DNA of 64,000 nt from Phormidium tenue FACHB-1052. Lineage in GTDB: Bacteria; Cyanobacteriota; Cyanobacteriia; Phormidesmidales; Phormidesmidaceae. The translations under genes were made by a program, and so were the position numbers. Location: assembly GCF_014696675.1 (NCBI RefSeq), contig NZ_JACJQN010000019.1, forward strand, positions 1 to 64,000, given 5' to 3'. Shown here one piece after another: positions 52,471-61,455 of this stretch; position 1 is the stretch's first letter; every line of letters starts with the position of its first letter. The notes beneath the pieces are model-generated. The model searched no databases. It was not told the origin of the DNA and saw only the letters and a list, made by a program, of their open reading frames with translations.

Positions 52471-53345
52471 TGCACAGCAGTCTACTGGTGCTCACGATTG
52501 TGGTGGCCACGGTCTGGCGGTGGCGGTGGCGACCGTGCGATGGGTCTTGGCCAGTCCGCTGGGAGTCTGCCCTCAATGCCTTTTGTCTGCCACCGCTGAT
52601 GATTGCGCTGGCTGCCGTGGCGGTGCTTTCCATGGGCCATCATGGCACCATGATCGGACAAGCGGTCAGTCCGGTGGGGTGCTGGGCTAGCCTCGGGATC
52701 TTGTCCTTTGCCGCTGGCGTTCTAGCTTATGCGCAGGGCCAGGCGGTGCGCACTACCCGGGGGCTGCGCCAATATGCCGTGGTCTCGCTTCCCCAGGGAG
52801 CACAGGCTCGCTGTTTGCCCATCGACCTACCGCTGGCGGCTCAGGTGGGGCTGTGGCGCTCGTCGTTGCTGGTCAGCCGGGGCTGGTTAGAGCAGCTGAC
52901 AGCGATCGAACAGCAGGCCATGCTAGCCCACGAACAGGCCCACGCTGACCATCGTGACCCGTTCTGGTTTTTCTGGCTGGGTGCCGTGCGGCGCTTCACC
53001 TGTTGGCTACCCAACACCGAACCGCTGTGGGAAGAACTGCTGCTGCTGCGAGAGCTGCGCGCCGATCGCCAGGCCGCCAGCACTAGCGATCCCCTTTTGC
53101 TGGCAGAGCTATTGGTTAAACTCGCTCGGCAGATGGCTTTGGCCACCCATTCACAGTCCTCAAAGCACTGGCTTGAGACCGGAGTGGGCTTCAATCAAGA
53201 TTTGTCACTCACGCGCCTAGAGCAGCGGGTCAACGCTCTGGTTGCACCAGACACCGAAGTCAAAATTGCTGAAAAACGTCAGGTCAGACTGGCTTGGCTA
53301 ATGGTTGCGATGCTGCCCTTAGCGGTCACCTGGCTGCATACGTGA
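52470..53345 (+). CDS. M56-family membrane metalloprotease (BlaR1-like)
   Basis: 291 residues with membrane helices at both ends and the zinc signature HEQAH (residues 152-156 in MLAHEQAHADHRDPF), followed by the Glu/Asp-rich LLLLRELRADRQA that supplies the third ligand. Unlike BlaR1 of beta-lactam systems it has no extracytoplasmic penicillin-binding sensor domain, so the signal must be perceived by the membrane part or by another protein. The likely substrate is the coupled BlaI-like repressor. Family members are common in cyanobacteria. Confidence 0.9.
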   Translation: MHSSLLVLTIVVATVWRWRWRPCDGSWPVRWESALNAFCLPPLMIALAAVAVLSMGHHGTMIGQAVSPVGCWASLGILSFAAGVLAYAQGQAVRTTRGLRQYAVVSLPQGAQARCLPIDLPLAAQVGLWRSSLLVSRGWLEQLTAIEQQAMLAHEQAHADHRDPFWFFWLGAVRRFTCWLPNTEPLWEELLLLRELRADRQAASTSDPLLLAELLVKLARQMALATHSQSSKHWLETGVGFNQDLSLTRLEQRVNALVAPDTEVKIAEKRQVRLAWLMVAMLPLAVTWLHT

Positions 53346-53347
53346 GC

Positions 53348-53986
53348 TCATTCCCTATAGGGAGCAAGCTGAGCTTGTAAAGCGGGCAGGTCTTCTGGAA
53401 CGAAAACAGCCATGCGGCCTAGGTAGGCGGTGCCATCGCGATCGTAGGCAATTTCCTGCCAGTAGGCAAATCGCTCTCCCTGTCGCACCTCACCCCGCAG
53501 CACCAGGTTGGGGTTGTCGGTCGGGTTTGTCCTAGCGCCTCGGGCCGGATAGCGCAACAGCACCGTTGCCTGGCGATAGTCGTTGAAAATCTCCTGCCCA
53601 TAGATAGCCCGCAACGACTCATCGAGCCGGTCAACGGTAATGGGGTTGGCGTGGTCAGATACGCTAAAGCGCTCGGAACGAATCTGGCGCGGGTCTTGGT
53701 TGGGCACCACCCCACTGATCGGAAACACTGACGCCTGGAAGGTAAACCGCTGCCCTGGGGCAACTAGGCGATTGATGGCCAGGCGATCGCCGGGGCCAGG
53801 CTTGAGGGTAGGGTTATTGCGAATCCACGTCTCGGTTAGATTCACCGTTTGCCCTGGCAGTGCCCAGCCGGGATAGGCGGTGAGGGCTAGAGCCGCAAGG
53901 GCTAGAGAGCCACCCTTTATAGCGATCGCCAAAAGCCTGCTTTTTGGAAGGATCGCACACCCAAAACCACGTTTAAGCCGCATCAT
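53348..53986 (-). CDS. Secreted hypothetical protein
   Basis: 212 residues with a signal peptide (LLAIAIKGGSLALAALALTAYPGWALPGQ; cleavage near residue 45). The mature part begins TVNLTETWIRNNPTLKPGPGDRLAINRL, with FTFQASVFPISGV, and FNDYRQATVLLRYP near 130. Beta-rich by eye, no cysteines apart from the signal. I do not recognise the family; similar secreted proteins are annotated as hypothetical in cyanobacteria. Convergent with the M56 gene (two bases between stops). Confidence 0.8.
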   Translation of the reverse strand: MMRLKRGFGCAILPKSRLLAIAIKGGSLALAALALTAYPGWALPGQTVNLTETWIRNNPTLKPGPGDRLAINRLVAPGQRFTFQASVFPISGVVPNQDPRQIRSERFSVSDHANPITVDRLDESLRAIYGQEIFNDYRQATVLLRYPARGARTNPTDNPNLVLRGEVRQGERFAYWQEIAYDRDGTAYLGRMAVFVPEDLPALQAQLAPYRE

Positions 53987-54055
53987 CTGCCCTGTCTCCC
54001 AAGGAACCCGTGACCGATGATAACAACTCTGGAAGAGAACGAATCAACAGAAATA

Positions 54056-54081
54056 CCCCGGCGGAGAAAATTCCACCGGGG
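54056..54081 (-). terminator. Hairpin downstream of moeB
   Basis: CCCCGGCGGA (54056-54065) and TCCACCGGGG (54072-54081) pair with one wobble over 10 positions. Read leftward it is followed by TATTTCTGTTG, a weak U-rich run. It lies just beyond the moeB stop. Confidence 0.7.
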
Positions 54082-54102
54082 CATTTGACTAACGCTGGGG
54101 GT

Positions 54103-55275
54103 TTAGTATTCGGGAACTGAGGAGTCTACCTCTTTACTCCAGGCAGTGATGCCGCCTTTGACATTGGTGCCTTCAATGCCGTGCTGCTTGAGAATGCCCA
54201 GGGCTTTGGCCGATCGCCCGCCCATTTTGCAGTGCACAATCAGGCGATGGCCATTGACTAAGTTCTTGACCTGATCAACCCCGTCGCCATTCTCAATATC
54301 GGGCAGAGGCACTAGCACAGAGCCAGGGATGCGAGCAATTTCGTACTCGTTGGGGTTGCGCACGTCGAGCAGCAGCACGTTGTCGGCCCCGCTGTCGAGC
54401 ACCTGCTTTAGCTCGGTGACGGTCATTTCGGAGATTTCAGCCAACTCTTTCTCTGCCTCCATACGCGCCTGGGGAATGCCGCAGAACTCTTCGTAGTCGA
54501 TCAGCTCTTCGATCACTGGGCGTACGGGATTGGGCCGCAGCTTCAGCTCTCTAAAGGTCATCTCAAGGGCATTGTAGAGCAGCAGGCGACCGCTGAGCGT
54601 CTTGCCCGTACCCAAAATTACCTTGATGGTTTCATTGGCCTGAATGACGCCAATGATGCCGGGCAGCACACCCAGCACGCCACCCTCTGCGCAGGAGGGC
54701 ACTAGCCCCGGCGGTGGCGGTTCGGGGTAGAGGTCACGGTAGTTGGGGCCGTCCTGGTAGTTGAAGACCGTGGCCTGGCCCTCAAAGCGAAAGATGGAGC
54801 CGTAGACGTTGGGCTTGCCCAGCAGCACGCAGGCGTCGTTAACCAGGTAGCGGGTCGGGAAGTTGTCGGTGCCGTCAACTACCACGTCGTAGGGTTCAAA
54901 AATGCCCAGGGCATTTTCGGCGCTGAGGCGGGTTTCGTAAAGGTCAACCTGGCAGTGGGGATTGATTTCAAGAATGCGGCTCTTGGCCGACTCAATTTTG
55001 GGCTTGCCCACCCACGACTCGCTGTGGATCACCTGACGGTGGAGGTTCGACTGATCGACGGTGTCAAAGTCGACGATGCCAATGCGGCCAATGCCAGCGG
55101 CGGCCAAATACAGCAGCAGCGGTGAACCCAGCCCGCCGGTACCCACACAGAGCACGCTGGCGGCCTTGAGCTTCTTCTGCCCGTCGAGACCCACCTCCGG
55201 CAGAATGATGTGGCGGGAGTAGCGCTCGTACTCCTCTTTTGTGAGCTGAATGTCGTCCAGGTTTGGGTTGAGCAT
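54103..55275 (-). CDS. moeB: MoeB/ThiF-type sulfur-carrier adenylyltransferase with rhodanese domain
   Basis: 390 residues from MLNPNLDDIQLTKEEYERY (an upstream start at 55326 adds 17). E1-like domain: nucleotide motif CVGTGGLGSPLLLYLAAAGIG, DFDTVDQSNLHRQ, and VVDGTDNFPTRYLVND; no zinc CxxC pairs are visible. The C-terminal 100 residues are a rhodanese (VTELKQVLDSGADNVLLLDVRNPNEYE; catalytic Cys in HCKMGGRSAKAL). It adenylates a ubiquitin-like sulfur carrier (MoaD/ThiS) and passes persulfide sulfur to it for molybdopterin or thiamine synthesis. The JAMM protease gene is immediately upstream. Confidence 0.95.
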   Translation of the reverse strand: MLNPNLDDIQLTKEEYERYSRHIILPEVGLDGQKKLKAASVLCVGTGGLGSPLLLYLAAAGIGRIGIVDFDTVDQSNLHRQVIHSESWVGKPKIESAKSRILEINPHCQVDLYETRLSAENALGIFEPYDVVVDGTDNFPTRYLVNDACVLLGKPNVYGSIFRFEGQATVFNYQDGPNYRDLYPEPPPPGLVPSCAEGGVLGVLPGIIGVIQANETIKVILGTGKTLSGRLLLYNALEMTFRELKLRPNPVRPVIEELIDYEEFCGIPQARMEAEKELAEISEMTVTELKQVLDSGADNVLLLDVRNPNEYEIARIPGSVLVPLPDIENGDGVDQVKNLVNGHRLIVHCKMGGRSAKALGILKQHGIEGTNVKGGITAWSKEVDSSVPEY

Positions 55276-55307
55276 GGCCTCGGCAGAGAAACTGTGGCGG
55301 TAAAAAC

Positions 55308-55337
55308 AAAAAACGGTCTGGGGCACGACCGTTTTTT
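55308..55337 (-). terminator. Terminator of the JAMM protease gene
   Basis: AAAAAACGGTC (55308-55318) and GACCGTTTTTT (55327-55337) form an 11-bp stem with an 8-base loop, symmetric A and T runs. Located between the JAMM gene and moeB, both leftward, it would partly separate the two transcripts. Confidence 0.85.
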
Positions 55338-55350
55338 ACATCATCTAAGC

Positions 55351-55869
55351 TTAGGACAAGAATGAGGCTTTGTTGGCAGATGATCCAATCATTTTCACAG
55401 GCTCGGGCTCGAACTGATTCTGGTCGTTGAGCCGCCAGCTTTTGAGGTCGGCAACTTCGCCCTTGACCACAGACACAATTACGTAGGAATAGACGGGCCA
55501 GGCGAGGGTGCGATCGCACTCCGACGGCACCGCTACATGGTCAGGATGCGAGTGAAACACGCCAATAATCTCCAGCCCTCGCTCCCGCGCCGATCGCTGT
55601 ACGGCCAGCATATCGGCGGGGTCGATCCAGTAGCGATCGCGCAGACTGTGGGCTCCATCGCCTGCGGGGTCGGTATAGTCCAGGAGCGAGGGTTCCCAGG
55701 CATTGTTTAAGGCGACAACCTCAACCACAGTGCGATCGGCCTCGCCGGGCTGCGCTTCCCCAGACCCACGCCGACCCACTAGCAACCCACAGCATTCCTT
55801 GGGGTAGCCAGCGACAGCCGCCTCGACTATGGCTTGGTAGCAGTCGTCATCAAGGTAAAGCTCAGCCAT
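55351..55869 (-). CDS. JAMM/Mov34-type metallopeptidase (M67)
   Basis: 172-residue JAB1/MPN domain protein. The JAMM motif reads HSHPDHVAVPSECD (H-x-H-x7-S-x2-D), and the upstream Glu is in YPKECCGLLVG (E near 22). Bacterial members cut the C-terminal extension from ubiquitin-like sulfur carriers or remove cysteine from them. Next to a MoeB-rhodanese gene this fits carrier maturation for molybdopterin, thiamine or cysteine synthesis. No sulfur-carrier (MoaD/ThiS-like) gene is in the window. Confidence 0.93.
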   Translation of the reverse strand: MAELYLDDDCYQAIVEAAVAGYPKECCGLLVGRRGSGEAQPGEADRTVVEVVALNNAWEPSLLDYTDPAGDGAHSLRDRYWIDPADMLAVQRSARERGLEIIGVFHSHPDHVAVPSECDRTLAWPVYSYVIVSVVKGEVADLKSWRLNDQNQFEPEPVKMIGSSANKASFLS

Positions 55870-55900
55870 AGCAAAAGATAGCCGCTAACGTGGCCCCTTC

Positions 55901-57598
55901 CTATTCTTCAACTGTTCCCGGAGCGTCAACTGTTCCCGAAGCATCGACGGCTGGGGTGTCTAGGTTGCTGACAGCTCGCTCTAGACGGGCCAGGGCGCGG
56001 TTATATTCAAGCACTGCGGTCACCAAGTTGCCCTGGGCTTCAGTCAGATCTCGAATCGCGTTGATCACCTCTAGCTGCGTACCCACCCCAGCATTGAACC
56101 GTAGGTCAGCCAGCTCCAGGGCTTCCTCCGCCTGGTTGACGGCCACCGAAGCCGTGTCAATATTCGACTGGTTAGACACCAGGGTGTAGTAAGCCTCTTC
56201 CACCTGCACCCGAATGTCGTTGCGGGCACTCTCAAACTCCGACTCATCGGTTTCAATGTCGATTTCGCTCTGGTCAGCGGCAGCTCGGGCCGCCCCGCCG
56301 TCAAACAGCCGCCAGTTGAGCTGTGCCCCCAGCGAAAACCCGTCGTCGATGCTGGATGATGCCCCCGACGATGAACTCAGCAAGCTCTGCACCCCGTACT
56401 GGGCAAACACTCCCAGATTAGGGCGAACCGCTGCCAGACTAGCCTGACGCTGGGCATCGTTGAACTCGCGCTCGACCAAAAATTGCTCTAGCTCGGCCCG
56501 ATTTTGAAAGGCCAACACAATGCTTTCCTCCAGCGAGAGCGGCCAGGCTCCGGCAATGTTGACCGCCAGGGTCGTCAGATCGATCGAGGGCTGAATGTTG
56601 AGCCGTCGGGCCAGCTGTCGCTGGGAAATCTGGCGCTGGCTGATGGCCTGGTTTAGGGTCTGGCGCGCGTTGGCCACCTGCACCTCAGCCTGCAATACGT
56701 CAAACCGGGTGCCAACGCCCACTTCTTCTCGTAGCTGGGTATCGCCCAAGTTGCGCTCGGCAGCCTCTAAAAAGGCCTGGCTAATGCGAATCTGCTCGAT
56801 CGCCTCCTGCACCGCGTAGTAGTCAGTAGTGGTATTGAGCCGCAACTCTTCACGGGTTTGCTCTACCTGCAGCTCAGAGACGCGCACCTGGCGCTCTGCC
56901 GCGCGAATGCGGGCCGATCGCTCCCCCGAGAGGCCCAGGTCATAGTCGGTTCTGAGGGTGCTGCCAGCAGTGGTGCTAGTCGAGTCAAACGTTCCCCCCG
57001 CCCCCGATGACGACTGGTTACTGGTTTGCAGATCGGCCCCCAAATCTACCGTGGGCAGCCGCGCCGCTTGCTGAACTCTCAAACCTGCCTGGTTGCGCTC
57101 CAGCCGCAGCTGCGCAATCCGCAGTTCTTCGCTGTTGCGGTAGGCCAACTCTAGGGCCGTTTCTAGGGACAACGGCTGGGTACCCAAAATTTCTACCTCC
57201 TCGGGCTGGGTGGGCACCAGCAGGGGATTAGGGCTAGGAGTCAGGTAGTCGGGTGGGGTGTCAAAGCCCTGATCGGTGGGGCGATCGGACTGGGGTATCA
57301 GAGGGCCAGTCTGCGCCGTGGAGGAGGGAGTAGTGGCTCCGTCAGCGTCTAAGGGCACAGCCTCTTCGCCGGGCTCCAAGCCTGGTGCGCTTACCTCAGG
57401 GGTAGGCACCTCCTCAACAGCGGCTGGGGATGGTTCTAAGGCTTCGGTCTCGGCCTGGGTAATGCTGATTCCCGGGTTCTCGTCGGTCAGGGGACGAGGC
57501 TCAGAGTTAGCCAACCCCGCAGCAGACCAGCTAGATAGGGTAATGCCTAGGCTTAGCGGTATGAGGCAACGGCAATAAGAGTAAAGCATAGGCACCAT
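55901..57598 (-). CDS. TolC-family outer-membrane efflux protein
   Basis: 565 residues. A signal peptide (MLYSYCRCLIPLSLGITLSSWSAAG) is followed by about 110 residues of Pro/Glu/Thr-rich linker, then the two TolC repeats with long helices: SLETALELAYRNSEELRIAQLRLERNQAGLRVQQAARLP at the start and SLEESIVLAFQNRAELEQFLVERE at the second. Helical periplasmic tunnel and beta-barrel end are inferred. It would be the outer-membrane channel of tripartite exporters, such as the adaptor/permease set at 8874-12115. A GTTTAGT-type palindrome lies upstream. Confidence 0.93.
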   Translation of the reverse strand: MVPMLYSYCRCLIPLSLGITLSSWSAAGLANSEPRPLTDENPGISITQAETEALEPSPAAVEEVPTPEVSAPGLEPGEEAVPLDADGATTPSSTAQTGPLIPQSDRPTDQGFDTPPDYLTPSPNPLLVPTQPEEVEILGTQPLSLETALELAYRNSEELRIAQLRLERNQAGLRVQQAARLPTVDLGADLQTSNQSSSGAGGTFDSTSTTAGSTLRTDYDLGLSGERSARIRAAERQVRVSELQVEQTREELRLNTTTDYYAVQEAIEQIRISQAFLEAAERNLGDTQLREEVGVGTRFDVLQAEVQVANARQTLNQAISQRQISQRQLARRLNIQPSIDLTTLAVNIAGAWPLSLEESIVLAFQNRAELEQFLVEREFNDAQRQASLAAVRPNLGVFAQYGVQSLLSSSSGASSSIDDGFSLGAQLNWRLFDGGAARAAADQSEIDIETDESEFESARNDIRVQVEEAYYTLVSNQSNIDTASVAVNQAEEALELADLRFNAGVGTQLEVINAIRDLTEAQGNLVTAVLEYNRALARLERAVSNLDTPAVDASGTVDAPGTVEE

Positions 57599-57761
57599 GG
57601 GCTATTACTACCTAAATTGAGTCACCAACGGGAAAAACGAAAATTTCTGCCACAGTTTTTTAGCATATCGGCATTAACCGAAGATAGACCCGCCGAAGCC
57701 GGATTTATCCTGCCTCAGGGAGAAAGATCAGCCACAAAATTTTCAGTCATCAGCTTAGCAA

Positions 57762-57776
57762 ACTAAACCGTTTAGT
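57762..57776. promoter_or_regulatory. Operator-like palindrome upstream of the TolC gene
   Basis: ACTAAAC-C-GTTTAGT, 7-bp perfect arms around one base, 164 bases before the TolC start. TACAAT overlaps its right end on the plus strand, pointing the other way. The half-site equals the one upstream of the efflux adaptor gene (8831-8848). It is typical of TetR-type repressor sites, but no such regulator is in the window. Confidence 0.45.
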
Positions 57777-57780
57777 ACAA

Positions 57781-59238
57781 TCACGACGGCGTCCAATAGC
57801 CAGCGGCGGGCTGCAAATCAGCGAAGTTGTGGTTGGGAAGATCGCCGCAGCAGGCCTGCACTAGGGCGTCGGTGTCGTCTATGGGAATGACTGGGCAGCT
57901 CAGTCGCTGGCTGATTTCGGCGACGCTGAGGTCGTCTAAAAACAGAGTGTCGCTGGCTTGGCCCGAATCACTGGGCTTAAGCATCACCGTCGGCAGCAAC
58001 AGGGCATCGCCTAGGGGGCAAGGCCGGGACAAAGGTTGATTCTGTATCGGTGGTTGATTAGCAGGCGAATCGCGCAGCCCCAGCAACAGATCGTGGCCGG
58101 TCAGCAGCCCTGTTACCGTCATTTCTCGTCCCCAGTAGTCGCTGGCTAGGGCAGCTAGGCGAACGGTCAAACCCTGGACTTGGTTGAGGCGATCGACGAT
58201 GGGCTGAAAGGCGTGTTCTACCGCATTGCCCACGACCCAGGTTAACGTCCGCGGTGGGCTGACGGTCTCCGGCAAGTAGTCGTCAGCCGACTGCTGAAAT
58301 TCTTTGAGAAACTGACGAATCGACCCCACCCCGTTGCCCAGTTGGGGATAGTCTTCGTAGTGGCTCTCGTCGGGCACCTCTTGCTGAGCAATCAAAAACC
58401 ACTCGTCGGCCAGCCAAACAAAATTGGTGCCAAACCGCTGCTGGCAGTCCTGCTGGAAGGCTTGCACCTGGGCAATTACCTGCTGGGCTTGGGCTTGAGT
58501 TACCGGAGTCAGCTCATCGTCGGAGGGGCGAAACCGGGTGAGACCCACGGGCACCACGGCCACTGACGCTACCGCAGGCACTTCGCCCTCGTGAAACCGG
58601 GCTAAATCCCGCAGGGTAGTGGCTAAGTGATCGCCATCGTTGATGCCGGGACAAACCACTACCTGAGCGTGAATCTGCAAGCGCTGGTCGCGGAACCAGG
58701 CCAACTGATCGAGAATTTGGCCTGCCCGAGGGTTTTTGAGCAGGCGCGATCGCACCTCCGCCTCCGTCGCATGTACCGACACAAACAGAGGCGATAGCCT
58801 CATCTGGGCAATCCGCTCCCACTCCTGGGGCAGCAGGTTCGTGAGGGTCAGGTAGCTACCGTAGAGAAAGCTGAGGCGGTAGTCGTCATCTTTGAGGTAG
58901 AGCGTACCGCGCTTGCCAGGGGGCTGCTGATCGATAAAGCAAAAGGGGCAGGCGTTGTTGCACTGCATCAGCCCGTCAAAGAGAGCGGTGTCAAACTCCA
59001 AACCCAGATCGTCGTCGATCTCTTTTTCGATATCAACGTGGTGGGTCTTGCCCCGGGTGTCTAGCACCTCTAAGGTTAAGTCTTCGTCAGCGCAGAGAAA
59101 GCGATAGTCAATTAAGTCGCGAGGTTTCTGGCCGTTGATGGCCACCAGGGCATCGCCGGGCTCAAAACCAATCTCGTCTGCGATCGAGTCGGGCAGCACG
59201 CGGGTAATGCGAGCAGGGCGAATAGCCGAGGCAGCCAT
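57781..59238 (-). CDS. TIGR03279-family radical SAM protein with PDZ and DUF512
   Basis: 485-residue protein found in essentially all cyanobacteria. N-terminal PDZ-like domain (ITRVLPDSIADEIGFEPGDALVAINGQ, about 10-65), radical-SAM cluster CNNACPFC with C93, C97 and C100 (C-x3-C-x2-C), then a DUF512 C-terminal region. Binds a [4Fe-4S] cluster and SAM; the substrate is unknown. Cytosolic. Upstream of the TolC gene in the same direction, 182 bases apart. Confidence 0.95.
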   Translation of the reverse strand: MAASAIRPARITRVLPDSIADEIGFEPGDALVAINGQKPRDLIDYRFLCADEDLTLEVLDTRGKTHHVDIEKEIDDDLGLEFDTALFDGLMQCNNACPFCFIDQQPPGKRGTLYLKDDDYRLSFLYGSYLTLTNLLPQEWERIAQMRLSPLFVSVHATEAEVRSRLLKNPRAGQILDQLAWFRDQRLQIHAQVVVCPGINDGDHLATTLRDLARFHEGEVPAVASVAVVPVGLTRFRPSDDELTPVTQAQAQQVIAQVQAFQQDCQQRFGTNFVWLADEWFLIAQQEVPDESHYEDYPQLGNGVGSIRQFLKEFQQSADDYLPETVSPPRTLTWVVGNAVEHAFQPIVDRLNQVQGLTVRLAALASDYWGREMTVTGLLTGHDLLLGLRDSPANQPPIQNQPLSRPCPLGDALLLPTVMLKPSDSGQASDTLFLDDLSVAEISQRLSCPVIPIDDTDALVQACCGDLPNHNFADLQPAAGYWTPS

Positions 59239-59280
59239 AGCTAAAGAAAGCCTTGGAGAAGCAAAATGTGCCTTCCTATA

Positions 59281-60195
59281 TTAGATGTTTTGCATTTTTC
59301 CGGTAGCCAGCGCCAGCAGAATGGCGGCTCCAAAGGCGAGACGATACCACACAAATACCCAAGTGCTATGCCGCTTCAAAAAGCGAATCAGCCAAAAAAT
59401 CGCCAGATAAGACGACACCACCGCCGCCACAATGCCACCGATTAGCGGCACCGGCCCAGCGGCTCCAAACCCAGTTTCTAAAAAACCTTCTAGCTCCACT
59501 AGCCCCGATAGCGTAATGGCGGGTACCCCCAGCAAAAAAGAGAACCGCGCCGCTGTCGATCGCTCTAACCCCATAAACAAGCCAGCCGTGAGCGTAGACC
59601 CCGACCGCGACACGCCGGGAATCAGCGCCAGAGCTTGGGCAAAACCCATGGTCACGCCATCTCTTAAACTGAGAGCCTCAAAGGTGCGCTTGTGGTGGCC
59701 CACAAACTCGGCAGCAGCCAGAGCCAAGGCCATCAAAATAGACACTATGGCAATAGTAGAGGCACTGCGCAACGGCGAATTGTCAAAATCTGGGATGAAA
59801 ATTTTGATCAAGAGGCCACAGACCACAATGGGGAGGCTGCCCAGCAAGATGCCCAATCCCAGGCGAAACTCTGAGGAGTCAAACTGTCGGGTCATAGTAG
59901 CCTTGACCATGCCCATCGTCACCTGGCGCAGATCATCCCAAAAGTAGTAAAGAATGGCCGCAATGCTGCCTAGCTGAATAACGGCGGTAAACGCCACCCC
60001 TGGGTCGCCCCAGCCCAGCACCACGGGGATCATCTTGACGTGGGCTGTACTGCTGATCGGTAAAAATTCCGTTAGTCCCTGCACAATGCCAATCACAATA
60101 GCTTGGAACAGGTTCATCGGTTCTGCAGCAGGCGTGGGTGCGCCGCTGCCTATTTGAGCTGCCGTAGCTACTAGGTTAGGAAACACACTATTCAT
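59281..60195 (-). CDS. uppP: Undecaprenyl-diphosphate phosphatase (UppP/BacA)
   Basis: Removes a phosphate from undecaprenyl diphosphate, recycling the lipid carrier for peptidoglycan and envelope polysaccharides; integral membrane protein of 304 residues with about eight helices. Signature GIVQGLTEFLPISSTAHVKM (about 37-54) and PGVSRSGSTLTAGL near 194 are intact. Compared with E. coli, there is a 26-residue N-terminal extension; the second in-frame ATG (60117, MNLFQAIVIG) gives the usual N-terminus, and the true start is uncertain. Nearly adjoining the TIGR03279 gene, 42 bases apart, same direction. Confidence 0.96.
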   Translation of the reverse strand: MNSVFPNLVATAAQIGSGAPTPAAEPMNLFQAIVIGIVQGLTEFLPISSTAHVKMIPVVLGWGDPGVAFTAVIQLGSIAAILYYFWDDLRQVTMGMVKATMTRQFDSSEFRLGLGILLGSLPIVVCGLLIKIFIPDFDNSPLRSASTIAIVSILMALALAAAEFVGHHKRTFEALSLRDGVTMGFAQALALIPGVSRSGSTLTAGLFMGLERSTAARFSFLLGVPAITLSGLVELEGFLETGFGAAGPVPLIGGIVAAVVSSYLAIFWLIRFLKRHSTWVFVWYRLAFGAAILLALATGKMQNI

Positions 60196-60660
60196 AAAGA
60201 AGTAACCATAGTCTGTGGATATAGCGTTGCAAAGCTAGCGTTGCTAGCCGGAGGCACCTGCACAAAGACGAGCGGGAAGTTTGGGCAGTTGCGGCCATGG
60301 CGCAGTGACTGACTGGGAGGATAAACCCAGCATGACGCGGCCTCCTCCCTGGGATACTTCCTTAAATACTTAAAATAAGTACACTGTTTTCATGGGCAGC
60401 CTCCCAACTTGGCGTAGATTTTCTCCAACTATCTTTACCTTGACTATTCTATGGAGCAGACAGAGTATCCGGTACTGAGGCACTCAGATTCTTCGTTTAC
60501 CTTTAATCCCTGACTGGTTTGAGTATGAACTTAGGGACAGCCTTAATCTGAAGACAACCTCAATACTGGTCTGCTCGCTGCTTTGGCTACCCTATCCCCC
60601 CCCGGGGCATGTTATGTTAATAATGATTAATCAAACACTCATAATTACGTTGAGTCTACA
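60196..60660. other. 465-base divergent promoter region
   Basis: Lies between uppP and the DUF3120 gene. It is AT-richer near the right end (TTAATAATGATTAATC around 60615), where a promoter for the rightward gene is expected. No coding frame or tRNA seen. A weak GGAGG-rich stretch appears near 60320 with no start codon. Confidence 0.45.
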
Positions 60661-61377
60661 TTGAGCCTTTCCTACAGTTCTGCTTCAGATAAAAAGACTT
60701 TGCCATGGCTGGCTCTAGTCCAGGGCTGGGTAGCACGGTCAGGCCTTCAACTTAAGGTCTTTGGGGCAGCACTGAGCTTAGTGATTCTGCCGGTGTTTGT
60801 GCAGGCTCCCCTGGTGCGCTACTTTCCTTGGGTGAGCCTGGCAATTACTCCTCTGTGGTTGGTGCTGGGGGCGTGGCTGATGCAGCGCTCTCGCTGGAGC
60901 CTCTGGGGCGACATGATTGTCGGCTTTGGATGGATTTGGCTAACGGGCTCGCTCTACTGGGGCTGGTTTCGATGGGATCCGGTTGTTCACTTGCCGATTG
61001 AGGCTTTGGGTTTGCCGATCGCCCTAGTTTGCTTGTGTCAAGGTTGGGGCCGAGTGGGCAGCTATTTCTTCTTAGGGTCACTGCTGGGCACGGCGGTCAC
61101 AGACTTGTACATCAACTGGATGCACTTGTTTCCTACCTGGCGGCAGCTAATGCTGACCAGCCCAGACGCGGCCCCTTTGGTGCTGCGGGCGGCTAGCGCT
61201 ACCCTGCAAACGGATGTGGCAGCCTGCCGAGCCGTAATTTTGGTGTTGTTTTTGCTAGTGGCGACGGCGATCGCCCTCAGCACCTCCCGACAATTGGCTT
61301 GGTGGGCTTTTGGAGGGGCTGTGTTTAGCACGTTGGTGGTTGACGGTTTGTTTTTCCTGACAGCGGCGCTCGCCTAG
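60661..61377 (+). CDS. DUF3120 integral membrane protein
   Basis: 238 residues with about six membrane helices (LKVFGAALSLVILPVFVQAPLVRYF, WVSLAITPLWLVLGAWLM, LWGDMIVGFGWIWLTGSLYW, LPIALVCLCQGW, SYFFLGSLLGTAVTDLYI, ACRAVILVLFLLVATAIAL). The DUF3120 family is confined to cyanobacteria and chloroplast-bearing lineages and has no known function. The start is a TTG at 60661 (a nearby ATG is not available in frame); RBS is weak. It precedes the FHA-cyclase gene by 78 bases. Confidence 0.88.
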   Translation: MSLSYSSASDKKTLPWLALVQGWVARSGLQLKVFGAALSLVILPVFVQAPLVRYFPWVSLAITPLWLVLGAWLMQRSRWSLWGDMIVGFGWIWLTGSLYWGWFRWDPVVHLPIEALGLPIALVCLCQGWGRVGSYFFLGSLLGTAVTDLYINWMHLFPTWRQLMLTSPDAAPLVLRAASATLQTDVAACRAVILVLFLLVATAIALSTSRQLAWWAFGGAVFSTLVVDGLFFLTAALA

Positions 61378-61455
61378 ATTAGGTACTAGGTTTGCATCTC
61401 TGGCATAATAGGGGCAGCTCAGGGATAGTTTGGGGTTATCTGCCGCGATCGCAGC

